DNA of 64,000 nucleotides, taken from assembly GCA_039944535.1 (NCBI GenBank), contig JBDUYP010000020.1, positions 177,777-241,776 of the forward strand, in the 5' to 3' direction. The translations under genes were made by a program, and so were the position numbers. Shown piece by piece: positions 48,591 to 58,600 of the stretch (position 1 is the first letter of the stretch; each line of letters begins with the position of its first letter). The DNA comes from JAMZMI01 sp039944535. GTDB lineage: Bacteria > Bacteroidota > Bacteroidia > Cytophagales > Cyclobacteriaceae. The notes below the pieces were generated by a model, which was not told where the DNA came from, did not search any database, and worked only from the letters and a program-made list of their open reading frames with translations.

Positions 48591-49086
48591 AAGCTTCTAT
48601 TCGTTCAATGGATGATCTGATTTTAGTTCTGGCACGATGAAGGTAAACTTTCACCTCGCTCATACTAATGGACAGCACGTCCGCAATGTCCTGATAAGGC
48701 ATTTCTTCAATTTCCCGCAGGTGGTAAACCTCCTGTTGTTTTAGGGGAAGAGATTCGATGGCCTTTTCTAGCCATTTCATATGATCAGAAAAGAGTAACT
48801 CGTAATCTGACTGATCATCTGCGGGACGCTCTTTGTCCTGATCGGTTAAAACCGTAAACCGGTTCGTTTTTACCCAGTCATAGCACTGGTTTCTGGTAAT
48901 GCGCATCGCCCAGGCCTCCGGGCTCTGAACCTCGACAAGCTTGGTTCTTTTGTTCCAAATTTTAGCCAAACACTCCTGAACCACGTCTTGTGCCGTGTCT
49001 GCTTCCTTGAGGATGGACAGGGCAAACCGATACATTTTATCTGATACCGGAATAATTTGTGTTTCAAACAGTTGGTTTGGTGACAT
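48574..49086 (-). CDS. ECF-type RNA polymerase sigma factor
   Basis: A 170-residue ECF sigma. Region 2 lies at about 8-75 with KEADTAQDVVQECLAKIWN (about 27-45) and region 4 at about 110-160 with LKQQEVYHLREIEEMPYQDIADVLSISMSEVKVYLHRAR (in parts). No extra domains. It would direct transcription of the downstream genes: putative anti-sigma, two DUF4252 genes and an ABC transporter. Transcribed leftward, with 186 bases to the divergent lgt gene. No upstream TAnnTTTG box was found on the minus strand; autoregulation is possible. Confidence 0.93.
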   Translation of the reverse strand: MSPNQLFETQIIPVSDKMYRFALSILKEADTAQDVVQECLAKIWNKRTKLVEVQSPEAWAMRITRNQCYDWVKTNRFTVLTDQDKERPADDQSDYELLFSDHMKWLEKAIESLPLKQQEVYHLREIEEMPYQDIADVLSISMSEVKVYLHRARTKIRSSIERIEAYGIAN

Positions 49087-49203
49087 ATCAAAAAGGAGAC
49101 GACCCGGAAGGCCGGATGTTACAGGCGTCCTTAAAATATTTTTGTAAAAAGATAAGGAGAAGTTTTTTCAAGGAGGAGGCAGGAAACCGAAAAGCGCATT
49201 TTA

Positions 49204-49211
49204 TACCTTTG
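49204..49211 (+). promoter_or_regulatory. Candidate minus-7 box for lgt
   Basis: TACCTTTG matches TAnnTTTG at all fixed bases and lies 61 bases before the lgt ATG, so the leader would be about 55 bases. No TTG is present at the standard spacing. Confidence 0.35.
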
Positions 49212-49272
49212 AAAGCCTTTTATATGACAACTAGTTTAGACAAATTAGTGTCTTAACCCAAAATCGAAATTT

Positions 49273-50043
49273 ATGCATCCGGAACTCTTTTCTATTGGCA
49301 GCCTCACCATCCACACTTATGGGTTTATGATCATGATGGGGGCTTTGGTGGGCTATTTTTACATGTCTATCACGGCAAAAAAGGAACTAGGTATAGAAAG
49401 TGAGAAGATTCAGAATCTTGCGATTTTGATTATAGTGGCGGCTTTTGTGGGTGGTAAGCTGCTTTTTTATCTGGAAGACCCAAAGCACTATTTTTCTTCG
49501 TGGGATGCCATGGCCAGAAATTTTCGTACGGGTTTTGTTTTTTATGGCTCCTTGCTTTTCGCCATCCCAACAGCGGTTTGGTATTTCAGAAAAGAAAAAT
49601 TTCCGCTTTGGCCCATGCTGGACAGAGTGGCGATTACGGGTTGTATCATTCATGCATTTGGGAGAATAGGCTGCTTTTTCGCAGGTTGCTGCTACGGTAA
49701 ACCAACGGATGGCATCTTAGGCGTGACCTATACCGACGAAGCTTCGCAGGCAGAGCCACTTCATACCGCCCTTCATCCGACGCAGCTTTATTCTGTCACC
49801 ATGATTTTGATCATTTTGGTGGTGCTGATTATGCTGAAGCGCCACGGAAGACTGCAAGGCAGGCTGATTTTTGTGTATGTGACGCTCTATGCAGCTGGCA
49901 GGGCCATCATTGAAATTTTCCGTGGAGATATAGCCCGTGGTTTTATCATTGACGGATGGCTGTCGCACTCTCAGTTCATTTCTATTTTGGTAGTGGTAGC
50001 CGCGGTGGTTGCTTATTTAGTGGGGTATAGGAAGGGAAGTTAG
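49273..50043 (+). CDS. lgt: Prolipoprotein diacylglyceryl transferase
   Basis: A 256-residue inner-membrane enzyme with seven hydrophobic helices. It transfers diacylglyceryl from phosphatidylglycerol to the lipobox cysteine of prolipoproteins, the first step in lipoprotein maturation. The signature HAFGRIGCFFAGCCYGKPTD spans about 127-146, and the HPTQLYS motif near 172-178 and RAIIEIFRGD near 208-217 are conserved. Such activity is needed for the lipoproteins encoded elsewhere in this window. Its stop codon overlaps the stop of the convergent kinase gene by four bases. Confidence 0.96.
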   Translation: MHPELFSIGSLTIHTYGFMIMMGALVGYFYMSITAKKELGIESEKIQNLAILIIVAAFVGGKLLFYLEDPKHYFSSWDAMARNFRTGFVFYGSLLFAIPTAVWYFRKEKFPLWPMLDRVAITGCIIHAFGRIGCFFAGCCYGKPTDGILGVTYTDEASQAEPLHTALHPTQLYSVTMILIILVVLIMLKRHGRLQGRLIFVYVTLYAAGRAIIEIFRGDIARGFIIDGWLSHSQFISILVVVAAVVAYLVGYRKGS

Positions 50044-50915
50044 GTTTTTACCCTTACTATCAACCCTCCTTTAAGTACTGAAAACTCAAACGGCGGATTT
50101 CCGAAATACTCACCATCGATGTGGGCATGGAGCTGTGGCTGTTCGTTTATCATAAGTTCTTCGGCTTGATACATTTGTACTTCTTTGAGCACTGTATGTG
50201 AGCCACCCTCCAGTCGGGAGATATTCAAAAATCTTCTTAGTGGCTTGAGGTCACCAATTTCACAAACGTGGAGTTTGCCATCATCCAACACCGCATTCGG
50301 CGTAAGCTTAAATGAACCTCCGAATGTTGTGCCTTTTGCTATACAGAGCAAGATCAAGTCTTTTTTGTGCCTCTCTTTGTTAAGTTTATAATCGAAGGTT
50401 TTGGCTTTGTATGACGACAAGATTTTCAAAACGTGGTAATAATACTTTGCAGCTCCTTGAAGCCATGTTTTTTGAGAAATCATATCCGCCACAATCTGTC
50501 CGTCAAACCCAACCCCCACGCCGTTTAGGAATTTTCGGTCATTGCACACTCCAATATCTACAGGTGTGATTCTTCCTGATATAGCTGTCCGAATTTGCTC
50601 CTGTAGGGTTTTGCCAAGATCGAAGCACTTTGCATAGTCATTGCCAGTGCCACAGGGAATTATGCCAACAGGAATCTTATAGTTGAGCCCATTCACAGCT
50701 TCGTTGATGGTGCCATCTCCACCCAATATGATCAGGTCAGTGAAGGTTTCATCCAACCCTTGCTCCACAGTCTCCCACCCATTGCGATCAGTTTGGGTCA
50801 GGTGTGATTCATAGGGCACTTGATCAGTGGTGAGCACTTTCTCAAGTATGGCCAGTACTTTTAGTGCTGTGCGTTTGCCGGAGGTTGGGTTGGTGAGGAC
50901 AAATATTTTTTTCAC
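50040..50915 (-). CDS. Diacylglycerol kinase family lipid kinase
   Basis: A 291-residue YegS/DgkB-type lipid kinase. The GGDGTINEAVNG motif (about 64-75) and PCGTGNDYAK (about 86-95) form the nucleotide-binding site. It probably phosphorylates diacylglycerol or related lipids for phospholipid recycling; the sphingosine-kinase-like subfamily cannot be excluded. The gene is nine bases from the dehydratase gene upstream and is the end of the polA leftward run. Confidence 0.9.
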   Translation of the reverse strand: MKKIFVLTNPTSGKRTALKVLAILEKVLTTDQVPYESHLTQTDRNGWETVEQGLDETFTDLIILGGDGTINEAVNGLNYKIPVGIIPCGTGNDYAKCFDLGKTLQEQIRTAISGRITPVDIGVCNDRKFLNGVGVGFDGQIVADMISQKTWLQGAAKYYYHVLKILSSYKAKTFDYKLNKERHKKDLILLCIAKGTTFGGSFKLTPNAVLDDGKLHVCEIGDLKPLRRFLNISRLEGGSHTVLKEVQMYQAEELMINEQPQLHAHIDGEYFGNPPFEFSVLKGGLIVRVKT

Positions 50916-50924
50916 TTGCTAAAG

Positions 50925-51875
50925 CTAAAAAGGGAGCTTGGTCACGTCCACATTGCCACCTGTAAGGATCATCCCAACACGCTTGCCCGCCAGGAGTTTT
51001 TTGTTTTTCAGAGCGACAGCAAATGGCACTGCGGAAGAGGGCTCAATGATGATTTTCATCCGTTCCCAAATGATGCGCATGGCTTTCACTATTTCCTTTT
51101 CGCTGACAGTCACTACATCTTCTACCAGCTCTTTGATGATGCCAAAATTTTTATCCCCAACGGAGACTTTGAGACCATCTGCTACTGTTTTGGGGTTTGT
51201 CACAGTTTGCAATTCCCCCGATTTGAAGGAGCGATATGTATCATCTGCTTTCTCAGGCTCACCCAAAATCACCTTAATGTTTGGGTCTATGCATTTTGCA
51301 CTGATTGCCGTACCTGCTGCCAGCCCTCCGCCACCTACCGGGGTGAGGATGTAATCAAGATCTTCAATTTCTTCGATTAGTTCTTTGGCAGCTGTGGCTT
51401 GTCCGGCGATGATTCTATAATCGTTGAACGGAGGGACAAAAATGGCATTCGTTTTGGCCAAAACGGCATCACAGGTTTCCTGACGAGACTTTTCATTTGG
51501 TTCGCACAAGGTGACTTGTGCGCCGTATTCTTTTACCGCGTCTATTTTCACTTTGGTGGAATCCTTCGGCATGACCACATACGCTTTGGTGCCGATCAGC
51601 TTGGCGGCCAGCGCTACAGCCTGGGCGTGGTTTCCTGAGGAGTGGGTGGCAAACCCGCGAGTCCTTTCTTCGGGGGTAAACTCCATGATCATGTTGGTGG
51701 CACCACGCATTTTGAAGGCTCCTCCCTTTTGAAAGTTTTCACACTTAAAAAAGATTTCTGCACCCACCATCTCATTGATTGACTTGGCGGTCATGACGGG
51801 AGTGACATCCACATACTTACTGATGCGAATATGCGCGCGTTTGATCTCTGATAAACCGGGGACTTTTTCTGTCAT
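50925..51875 (-). CDS. Serine/threonine dehydratase family PLP enzyme
   Basis: A 316-residue fold-type II PLP enzyme. The Schiff-base Lys55 is in FQKGGAFKMRGA, the substrate loop SSGNHAQAVA follows near 83-92, and the phosphate-binding GGGGLAAG loop is near 179-186. The length and the FKCENFQKGGAFKMRGA motif suit the group containing biosynthetic threonine dehydratase, serine racemase and threo-3-hydroxyaspartate ammonia-lyase. There is no C-terminal regulatory ACT domain, which argues against an isoleucine-regulated IlvA. It sits between polA (17 bases) and the kinase (nine bases). Confidence 0.9.
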   Translation of the reverse strand: MTEKVPGLSEIKRAHIRISKYVDVTPVMTAKSINEMVGAEIFFKCENFQKGGAFKMRGATNMIMEFTPEERTRGFATHSSGNHAQAVALAAKLIGTKAYVVMPKDSTKVKIDAVKEYGAQVTLCEPNEKSRQETCDAVLAKTNAIFVPPFNDYRIIAGQATAAKELIEEIEDLDYILTPVGGGGLAAGTAISAKCIDPNIKVILGEPEKADDTYRSFKSGELQTVTNPKTVADGLKVSVGDKNFGIIKELVEDVVTVSEKEIVKAMRIIWERMKIIIEPSSAVPFAVALKNKKLLAGKRVGMILTGGNVDVTKLPF

Positions 51876-51892
51876 TTTCTTAATTGATGGGA

Positions 51893-54670
51893 TTAGTGAG
51901 CCTGAAGCCAGTTTTCGCCTTGTCCAATACCTATTTCCATAGGTACATCAAGTTCAAGGGCGGTTTTCATAAATTGATCTACGTTTTCTTTGAGCAGGTC
52001 TATCTCATCTTTGTGTGCGTCAAAAACCAATTCATCATGTACTTGCATGATCATTTTAGATTTCAGGTTTTGATCCTTCATCCAGTTGTGAATTTTGATC
52101 ATGGCCAGTTTGATCATATCTGCGGCACTTCCCTGGATAGGAGCATTGATGGCATTGCGTTCGGCAAAGCCTCGCTGCGTAAAGTTTTTGGTGTTGATAT
52201 TTCTCAAATATCTGCGACGACCCAAAATTGTCTCTACGTATTCCTGTTCATGCGCCTTGGCGATCGTGCTGTCCATGTATTCTTTCACTCTCGGGAACTG
52301 CTGGAAATACGACTCTATGATTTCTGCCGCTTCCGACCTTGGTATGTTCAGGTTTTGGCTTAGGCCAAAAGCCGAGATGCCATAAATAATTCCAAAATTC
52401 ACCTCCTTGGCTTTTCTCCTCATCCCTGAATCAACTTCATCCAAAGGAACTTTAAAAACTTTGCTGGCAGTGTTGGTGTGAATATCCACTCCGGTTTTAA
52501 AAGCCTCCACCATACCTTCGTCACCAGAAAATGCAGCCATGATTCTCAACTCTATCTGCGAATAATCTGCTGCCAGGATGATGTAATCTTCACTTCTTGG
52601 AATGAATGCTTTTCTAATTTCTCTTCCTTTTTCGGTTCTAATCGGGATATTTTGAAGGTTTGGGTTATTAGAACTCAGCCTGCCTGTGGCAGCTATGGTC
52701 TGCCTGTAGTCGGTGTGTAGTTTGCCATCAACGGGGCTCACGAGTAGAGGTAGCGCATCTACATAAGTTGATTTCAGTTTTTGGTATTCACGAAACTCCA
52801 GGATTTTGGCCGCTATTTCGTGCTCGTTTGCCAGCTTGGACAAGATTTCCTCACCTGTGGCGTACTGCCCGGTCTTGGTTTTCTTTGGGTTCTCCATGAT
52901 TTTGAGTTTATCAAAGAGAATTTCGCCGAGTTGTTTCGGTGAGGCAATATTGAACTGCTGACCAGCAAGGTTGAAAATTTCGTCCTGTGCCGTTCTGCTG
53001 GCTTCTTCCAGTTCTTTAGACATGGCCGCCAGGGCAGGTTCGTCTATTCGCACCCCTTCATATTCCATATCAGCCAGTACAAAAGAAAGCGGCTCCTCTA
53101 CCTCATGGAGTAGTTTTTCGAGGTTAAATTCTTTGATCTCAGGCTCTAGTTTTTCCTTTAGCTGAAGTGTGATATCGGCATCTTCACAAGCGTAGTTTTT
53201 TACATCCTCATCGGCTACATCCCGAATGGACTTTTGGGCTTTTCCTTTACCTACGAGCTCCTCAAATTTTATGGGTTTATAATTTAGATAGTTCTCAGCC
53301 ATGATGTCCATACCGTGCTGAGTTTCCGGGTCGATGAGATAATGTGCCAGCATAGTGTCAAAGATTTTGCCTTTCACATTGATCTCATAGTTGCGCAGTA
53401 CCTGGATGTCGTACTTGAGGTTTTGTCCGATTTTCAGAACGGACTCATCTTCAAGTACCGCTTTAAACTCGTTGGCGATGTTTTGAGCTTCTTTTTCATC
53501 CTCGGGAATCATGACATAATAACCCTCGCCCACCTTTGTGCTAAAAGCTATGCCGGCGAGCTTTGCTTCGCGTGTATTTAGGCTGTTAGTTTCTGTATCA
53601 AAGCAAAACTCTTTCACCGAGCTCAGTTTTTTGATGAGTTCAGACCTTTCATCGGCTGTTTTTACCAGATGATACTTTGCATTTTGTGCGTCAAGTTGGG
53701 TTTTGGTGGTGCCAAGTTCTTCTGGAGCATCACCTGAGCCAAAGAGCCCGAGTTGTGAAGTATCGGCGCTGGAGCTCGCTGCTCCGGCTACTTGTTCCAC
53801 GAAAATACGCTTGGCAATGGTGCGCAGCTCCAACTCTTCGAAGATCGGGAGGAGCTTGTCTTTTTCCGGATCTTTTTTCTCCAGAAGCTCTTCATCGAAA
53901 TCAATGGGGGAATCTATTTTAATGGTTGCCAACTTTTTGGAGAATATGCCCTGCTCTCCAAACTCTACTACCTTTTTTTGAAGTGCACCTTTTAGTTGAT
54001 CTGCATTGGCCACAATATTCTCAACAGTGCTGAATTCTTTCAAGAGTTTCACAGCGGTTTTATCACCAACTCCTGGAATGCCCGGAATATTATCGACAGC
54101 ATCACCTTTGAGTCCCAGAAAATCGATGACCTGATCTACTCGTTCTATATCAAACTTGGCTAAAACTTCCGGAATACCCAGAATGTCCACTCCATTTCCC
54201 ATAAAGGCGGGTTTGTATAAGAAGATATGTTCGTCAACAAGCTGAGCATAATCCTTATCGGGAGTCATCATATAAACATCAAAATCATCCTTCGATGCTT
54301 TTTTAGCCAAAGTGCCGATGAGGTCATCGGCTTCATACCCATCTAATTCGATGATGGGGATATTCATACCGTCAAGGATCTTTTTGCAATAAGGAATTGC
54401 CACGGCAATTTCTTCTGGCTGTGATTCCCTGTTTGCCTTGTATTCTTTGTACTCGATGTGTCGGAATGTCGGCGCATGGGTATCGAAAGCGACACCTATG
54501 TGGGTGGGTTTTTCTTTGGTGATGATTTCCAGAACGGTATTGGTAAAACCCATGATGGCCCCTGTGTTAATACCTTTTGAAGTTATTCTTGGGTTTTTGC
54601 TCAATGCGAAATGCGACCGATAAATAAGGGCCAGGGCATCAAGCAAGAAAAGTTTCTTTTTCTCACTCAT
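51893..54670 (-). CDS. polA: DNA polymerase I
   Basis: A 925-residue family A polymerase with all three domains: 5-prime nuclease (about 1-300, with GYEADDLIGTLA and FLGLKGDAVDNIPGIPG), 3-to-5 exonuclease with intact acidic residues (FDTETNSL, QNLKYDI, YACEDADIT, about 335-510), and polymerase with motif A ILAADYSQIELR, motif B RRKAKEVNFGIIYG and motif C MQVHDELVFD. It fills gaps and removes RNA primers. All catalytic residues needed for proofreading appear present. The first gene of a leftward run with the dehydratase and lipid kinase genes. Confidence 0.97.
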   Translation of the reverse strand: MSEKKKLFLLDALALIYRSHFALSKNPRITSKGINTGAIMGFTNTVLEIITKEKPTHIGVAFDTHAPTFRHIEYKEYKANRESQPEEIAVAIPYCKKILDGMNIPIIELDGYEADDLIGTLAKKASKDDFDVYMMTPDKDYAQLVDEHIFLYKPAFMGNGVDILGIPEVLAKFDIERVDQVIDFLGLKGDAVDNIPGIPGVGDKTAVKLLKEFSTVENIVANADQLKGALQKKVVEFGEQGIFSKKLATIKIDSPIDFDEELLEKKDPEKDKLLPIFEELELRTIAKRIFVEQVAGAASSSADTSQLGLFGSGDAPEELGTTKTQLDAQNAKYHLVKTADERSELIKKLSSVKEFCFDTETNSLNTREAKLAGIAFSTKVGEGYYVMIPEDEKEAQNIANEFKAVLEDESVLKIGQNLKYDIQVLRNYEINVKGKIFDTMLAHYLIDPETQHGMDIMAENYLNYKPIKFEELVGKGKAQKSIRDVADEDVKNYACEDADITLQLKEKLEPEIKEFNLEKLLHEVEEPLSFVLADMEYEGVRIDEPALAAMSKELEEASRTAQDEIFNLAGQQFNIASPKQLGEILFDKLKIMENPKKTKTGQYATGEEILSKLANEHEIAAKILEFREYQKLKSTYVDALPLLVSPVDGKLHTDYRQTIAATGRLSSNNPNLQNIPIRTEKGREIRKAFIPRSEDYIILAADYSQIELRIMAAFSGDEGMVEAFKTGVDIHTNTASKVFKVPLDEVDSGMRRKAKEVNFGIIYGISAFGLSQNLNIPRSEAAEIIESYFQQFPRVKEYMDSTIAKAHEQEYVETILGRRRYLRNINTKNFTQRGFAERNAINAPIQGSAADMIKLAMIKIHNWMKDQNLKSKMIMQVHDELVFDAHKDEIDLLKENVDQFMKTALELDVPMEIGIGQGENWLQAH

Positions 54671-54713
54671 GTGGGTAAAGGTAAATGAAGCGCAAGTGAA
54701 ATGAAACGGAAAA

Positions 54714-55580
54714 TTACCGCCTGCTTTGGATAAAACCTATCACCCTGCTGTAAGCGTCTTCGGTGGCTTCTTTATCGAAACGACTATTGCTAGGATTGGC
54801 AAACCCATGCTCTGCAGTATAAGACTTGATAGTCAGGTTTTTTCCGGCGGCATCCATGTCTTTTTCAAACTGGGAGACAACTTCCGGTGTGATCCACTTT
54901 TCATTTGCGGCAAAAAGCCCGAGCACATCGCATTGTAAGGTTTTGAGTCTTTCTACATCTTGCTCGGGCATGCCATAAAACATGACTGTGCCTGCTGCCT
55001 GACGACCAAGCTCTATTCCGGTTTGCAAAGACCAGCCCCCACCAAAGCACCAGCCAATGGTGAAAACCCGGGTATCTCGGCCTATAAAAAATTTAGCTCC
55101 GGCTATGATGGCTTTTGCCCGGTTGTCTGTCACGGACTTCATATATGTTGATGCATCTTCTCTTGTGGTGGCTACTTTGCCATCGTATAAGTCTAGTGCC
55201 AGGACGTTGATGTTGCCAAGTTCCTCATAGAGCCTATCGGATTCTTTTTTCACATATTCATTTAGTCCCCACCATTCGTGAATCACAAAGAGATAATCAT
55301 CTGAGTTGTTTTTGGATTTGATGAGATAGGCGTTGGCCGTCTGGCCATCGCGTGTTTTATATTCTAACATTTCGCCTTTAGGCAGATAATCTTGTAGGGG
55401 TTGGGGTATCTGGTGTGTTTTACGAAATGAGGCATTTGTAGCGAACCCTGCAAATGCCTGGGTAGGTGTGGAGCATGTGCTGATGTACGCTGTGGGTTTA
55501 TTGGCTTGCTGCTTTTTGTTGGCCATAAAAGCCAAAGCCGCTATAGCGAAAACCAGGAAGACTAGGATTTTAGTTTTCAT
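54714..55580 (-). CDS. Dienelactone hydrolase family protein, exported
   Basis: A 288-residue alpha/beta hydrolase of the dienelactone-hydrolase family with an N-terminal hydrophobic segment (about 4-20), either a signal peptide or membrane anchor. The nucleophile is Cys in FTIGWCFGGG (about 174-183), and the His of the triad is in AEHGFANP near 261-268. It may hydrolyse lactones or esters in the periplasm; substrate unknown. It is 43 bases from polA and followed by a terminator shared with the CHAT gene. Confidence 0.85.
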   Translation of the reverse strand: MKTKILVFLVFAIAALAFMANKKQQANKPTAYISTCSTPTQAFAGFATNASFRKTHQIPQPLQDYLPKGEMLEYKTRDGQTANAYLIKSKNNSDDYLFVIHEWWGLNEYVKKESDRLYEELGNINVLALDLYDGKVATTREDASTYMKSVTDNRAKAIIAGAKFFIGRDTRVFTIGWCFGGGWSLQTGIELGRQAAGTVMFYGMPEQDVERLKTLQCDVLGLFAANEKWITPEVVSQFEKDMDAAGKNLTIKSYTAEHGFANPSNSRFDKEATEDAYSRVIGFIQSRR

Positions 55581-55620
55581 AAGACCCTTATTTGGTTTCT
55601 TAATTTAACTAAAAATCCAC

Positions 55621-55656
55621 AAAAAAGCCCGGTGCAATTTTTTGCACCGGGCTTTT
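55621..55656 (-). terminator. Strong terminator after the TPR-CHAT gene
   Basis: On the minus strand an 11-bp perfect stem (55627-55637 with 55642-55652), extended by four A-T pairs, encloses a four-base loop and is followed by a T-run (A residues at 55621-55626). It ends the leftward CHAT transcript 15 bases after its stop codon. The structure is symmetric and also suits rightward termination. Confidence 0.88.
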
Positions 55657-55670
55657 CATTGTTGGTATGA

Positions 55671-58600
55671 CTACATCCCGACCATGACGAATGCTCCCCA
55701 ATAGTATGGAGATTTCCATTTGTCTTTGATGCGTTTTTGCGCAATGATGAATGCTTCTTTCTTGTCTTTTCCGCTGAGCCATTCCTCGTAGAACACGGTC
55801 ATCAGTTCTTGCGTGGCATTATCATCTACTGTCCACATGGACATGATCATGGTTTCGGCACCTGCCACCGTAAATGCCCTTTGTAGACCGTAAACACCCT
55901 CACCGTTTTTGATTTCGCCAAGGCCTGTTTCGCACGCAGAAAGCACCACCAGTTCGGTATTGTCGAGGTTGAGGTTCATGGCTTCATAAGCTGTTAGAAT
56001 GCCGTCTTCGTTGTGCGCTTCGGTATTTGAAATTTGCCCATTGGCTATGAAACTGTTAGCTCCGGCTAGAATTAACCCTGATCTTAACAAAGGATTTTCG
56101 ACATATTCGTCTGAAGTGGCATCATCGCTGTGACTCTCGAGGAAGAACCCGTGAGTGGCTATGTGTAGCACTTTTGGGTTTTTGATGCTTTTGATGCTGT
56201 CCTCTAGTGCCTCATTGCTAAGCAGGGTGGTCACATTGGCTTGTTTGGTTTGGTATAGGCTGTCGATCAGACCCACTTCTTTTTTGGTTCCGGGCAGGAG
56301 TGCAAGCAGTTGGTTGGAGCTCATATACCTTAGCATATTTCCTCTAAGTCCGCGCGGTATTGCACCACCCCTAGATAGTCCTTGTCCGGAATCCGCTCCA
56401 CGTCCACCTCTGGCTCCTCTTTCGCCTCCGCGACTAACCCCACGGCCTCTGTTCTCTGCCGCCGCTTTTACAGCGGACTCAGCAGATCCGTTTTTCTTTT
56501 CATCTTTTTGGGCATCATCGAGTATTCCCATATTGTAGTTGGGGTACCCAAATAAGAAGGAGTTTCCCGAAGATTTCCCTGAAGTGTTTACAGCAACCAG
56601 ATCTTTGGTATTGGTAATCACTTGAATCTCTAATTCATCAATGGTGAAGTTTCCTGTGGCGGGGTTTCGTAAAGTGTAAATACTGATTTGATTGAAAACA
56701 CCGTCGGGCGAAAAATAGACCTTGTTTATTCCCTCTAGTTTATTTGCGATCGGTCGCCAGAAGAGTTTGTAGCTGTAGTCTTCGTCGATTTTATATTTGA
56801 TCGCATTTCGGTAGTTGGACAAGTACCTGCTTTCCATGAGTTTTCCGTTTCTCATGATTACCAATTCGGGGTAATCTTCTGTTTCTGAGGTTAGAATCAG
56901 CGCAGCGTAGTAAACTTCGTCGGTAAATATTCCGGCAGAGTCAGTAGAAAAATCACGAAAACGGATTACCTCAACAGCAGCTTCTCCCGGCTTGAGTGTT
57001 TTCTGTATGTCTTGCCATTTGAGGTTTTTGTTGGCAAAGGTTGAGGCGAAAGTAGCGCTGGCCTGGCTCAGTTCCTTTTCAAGGTTGTTGGAAAGGCTGG
57101 TGAGTGAGTCGATCTTCTTGTTTCGAACCTTTACATCCAGGTCACTGGCACTAAATAATTTGGCTAGTTGCTCTTTCTGATCAATCCAGCTGCTGTATTT
57201 TGAAATGAGCGTCGAATCCCCGCTGTTGATAATGGCGCTTTTGACTTTACCAGAAGCATACAGAATCAAACCTTTTGTTGCGAGCTGATTGTTGTACATC
57301 TCACCGATCAGCTCTTTGTCTTCCGAGCTGGTTTCTATTATAAATGAGTTGTATTGCTCAAAAGCAGGTTTGAGTTTGTTGTAGTAAAACTTGGTTTTTT
57401 CCTCTTCACTTAGGATTGGAAAGACCAGATTGATTTGCTTGAAATAGTTCTCAAATGTCTCTCCATAGTAGCCAAGGGCTTGTTTGGTATCACCTTTTTT
57501 CCAGTTTAGAATGGCCATTTTGGTGGTACTGGCTGCATAATCAGGGCTTCCTTCTCCGAGGTGTTTTTTTCTTAGGCCTAAGGCTGCTTCATGGTATTTT
57601 TCGGCTTTTTCTATTTCATCAGCCGCAAAGTACGCTTCACCTAAATAGTAATTGGCGAAAGCCAACTGCCGGTTGTCTGTGGTTGTTTTTTGGAAAATAT
57701 CCAAAGCCTTTTTAGCCATATCCTGTGCTTCGTAGACATTACCTTTTCTGGTATATACCTGGGATAGGTTTTGTAGGGTTCTGGCATATTCGGAGCTTTC
57801 TTCACCGACGATACTTTTATAGACGTCACCTGATTTTTTAAAATACTCTTCGGCTTTGCTTAGCTGGCCGGCGTACATATAGTTGATGCCTAGATTACCA
57901 GCATCCACTGCTATGGGGTATGATTCTGACCCGTAGTATTCTTCGTCTAGCTCCAGGTTTTTGAGGTAGATTTCTTCGGCTTTGTCAAAATTACCTAGCG
58001 AAACATAGTTCAAACCCATGTTGCTTCCCAAAATCATTTTGTACTCTGACATGTCTCCCTGCAGTCGATCAAGTATGGACATAGCCTCCAGATAAACCTC
58101 TTCAGCTAGCGGTAGCTTACCTATTTGATTGTAAAGACCACCCAAACTTGAAAGCGTATTTACATATTCGATGGAGGCATAGAGGCCTAAATCATCGAGG
58201 GTTTCAAGAGCCTGCGTGAGTAATCGCTCCGACCGGCTGTAATTACCCGCGATGCTGTAAAAATCGCCAGTAATTTTAAGGACTATGGCCTCTTCATAAG
58301 AGTTTCTGTCAACACTCTGCTTTCTGAGTTCTTTACACAACTCGAGCCCCTTTTCTACGTCCTCTACAAACATGTAGTGATCAGCAAGCGAAGAAGCGGA
58401 AGAAAAATACTCGTCGCTTTTTTCACCGAACTTCTTTTTGTCATGAGCCAAAACCTCCAGATAGATTTCCTCTGTTTCATTGTAGAGCCCAAGCTCATCT
58501 TTGATGTAACCAATGTTCAGAGCTGGTGTGGCCAGGTCATCATTGCCCAATTCTTTGCGCAGGTCATACTCTTGTTGGTAGTACTCCAGCGACTTTTTCA

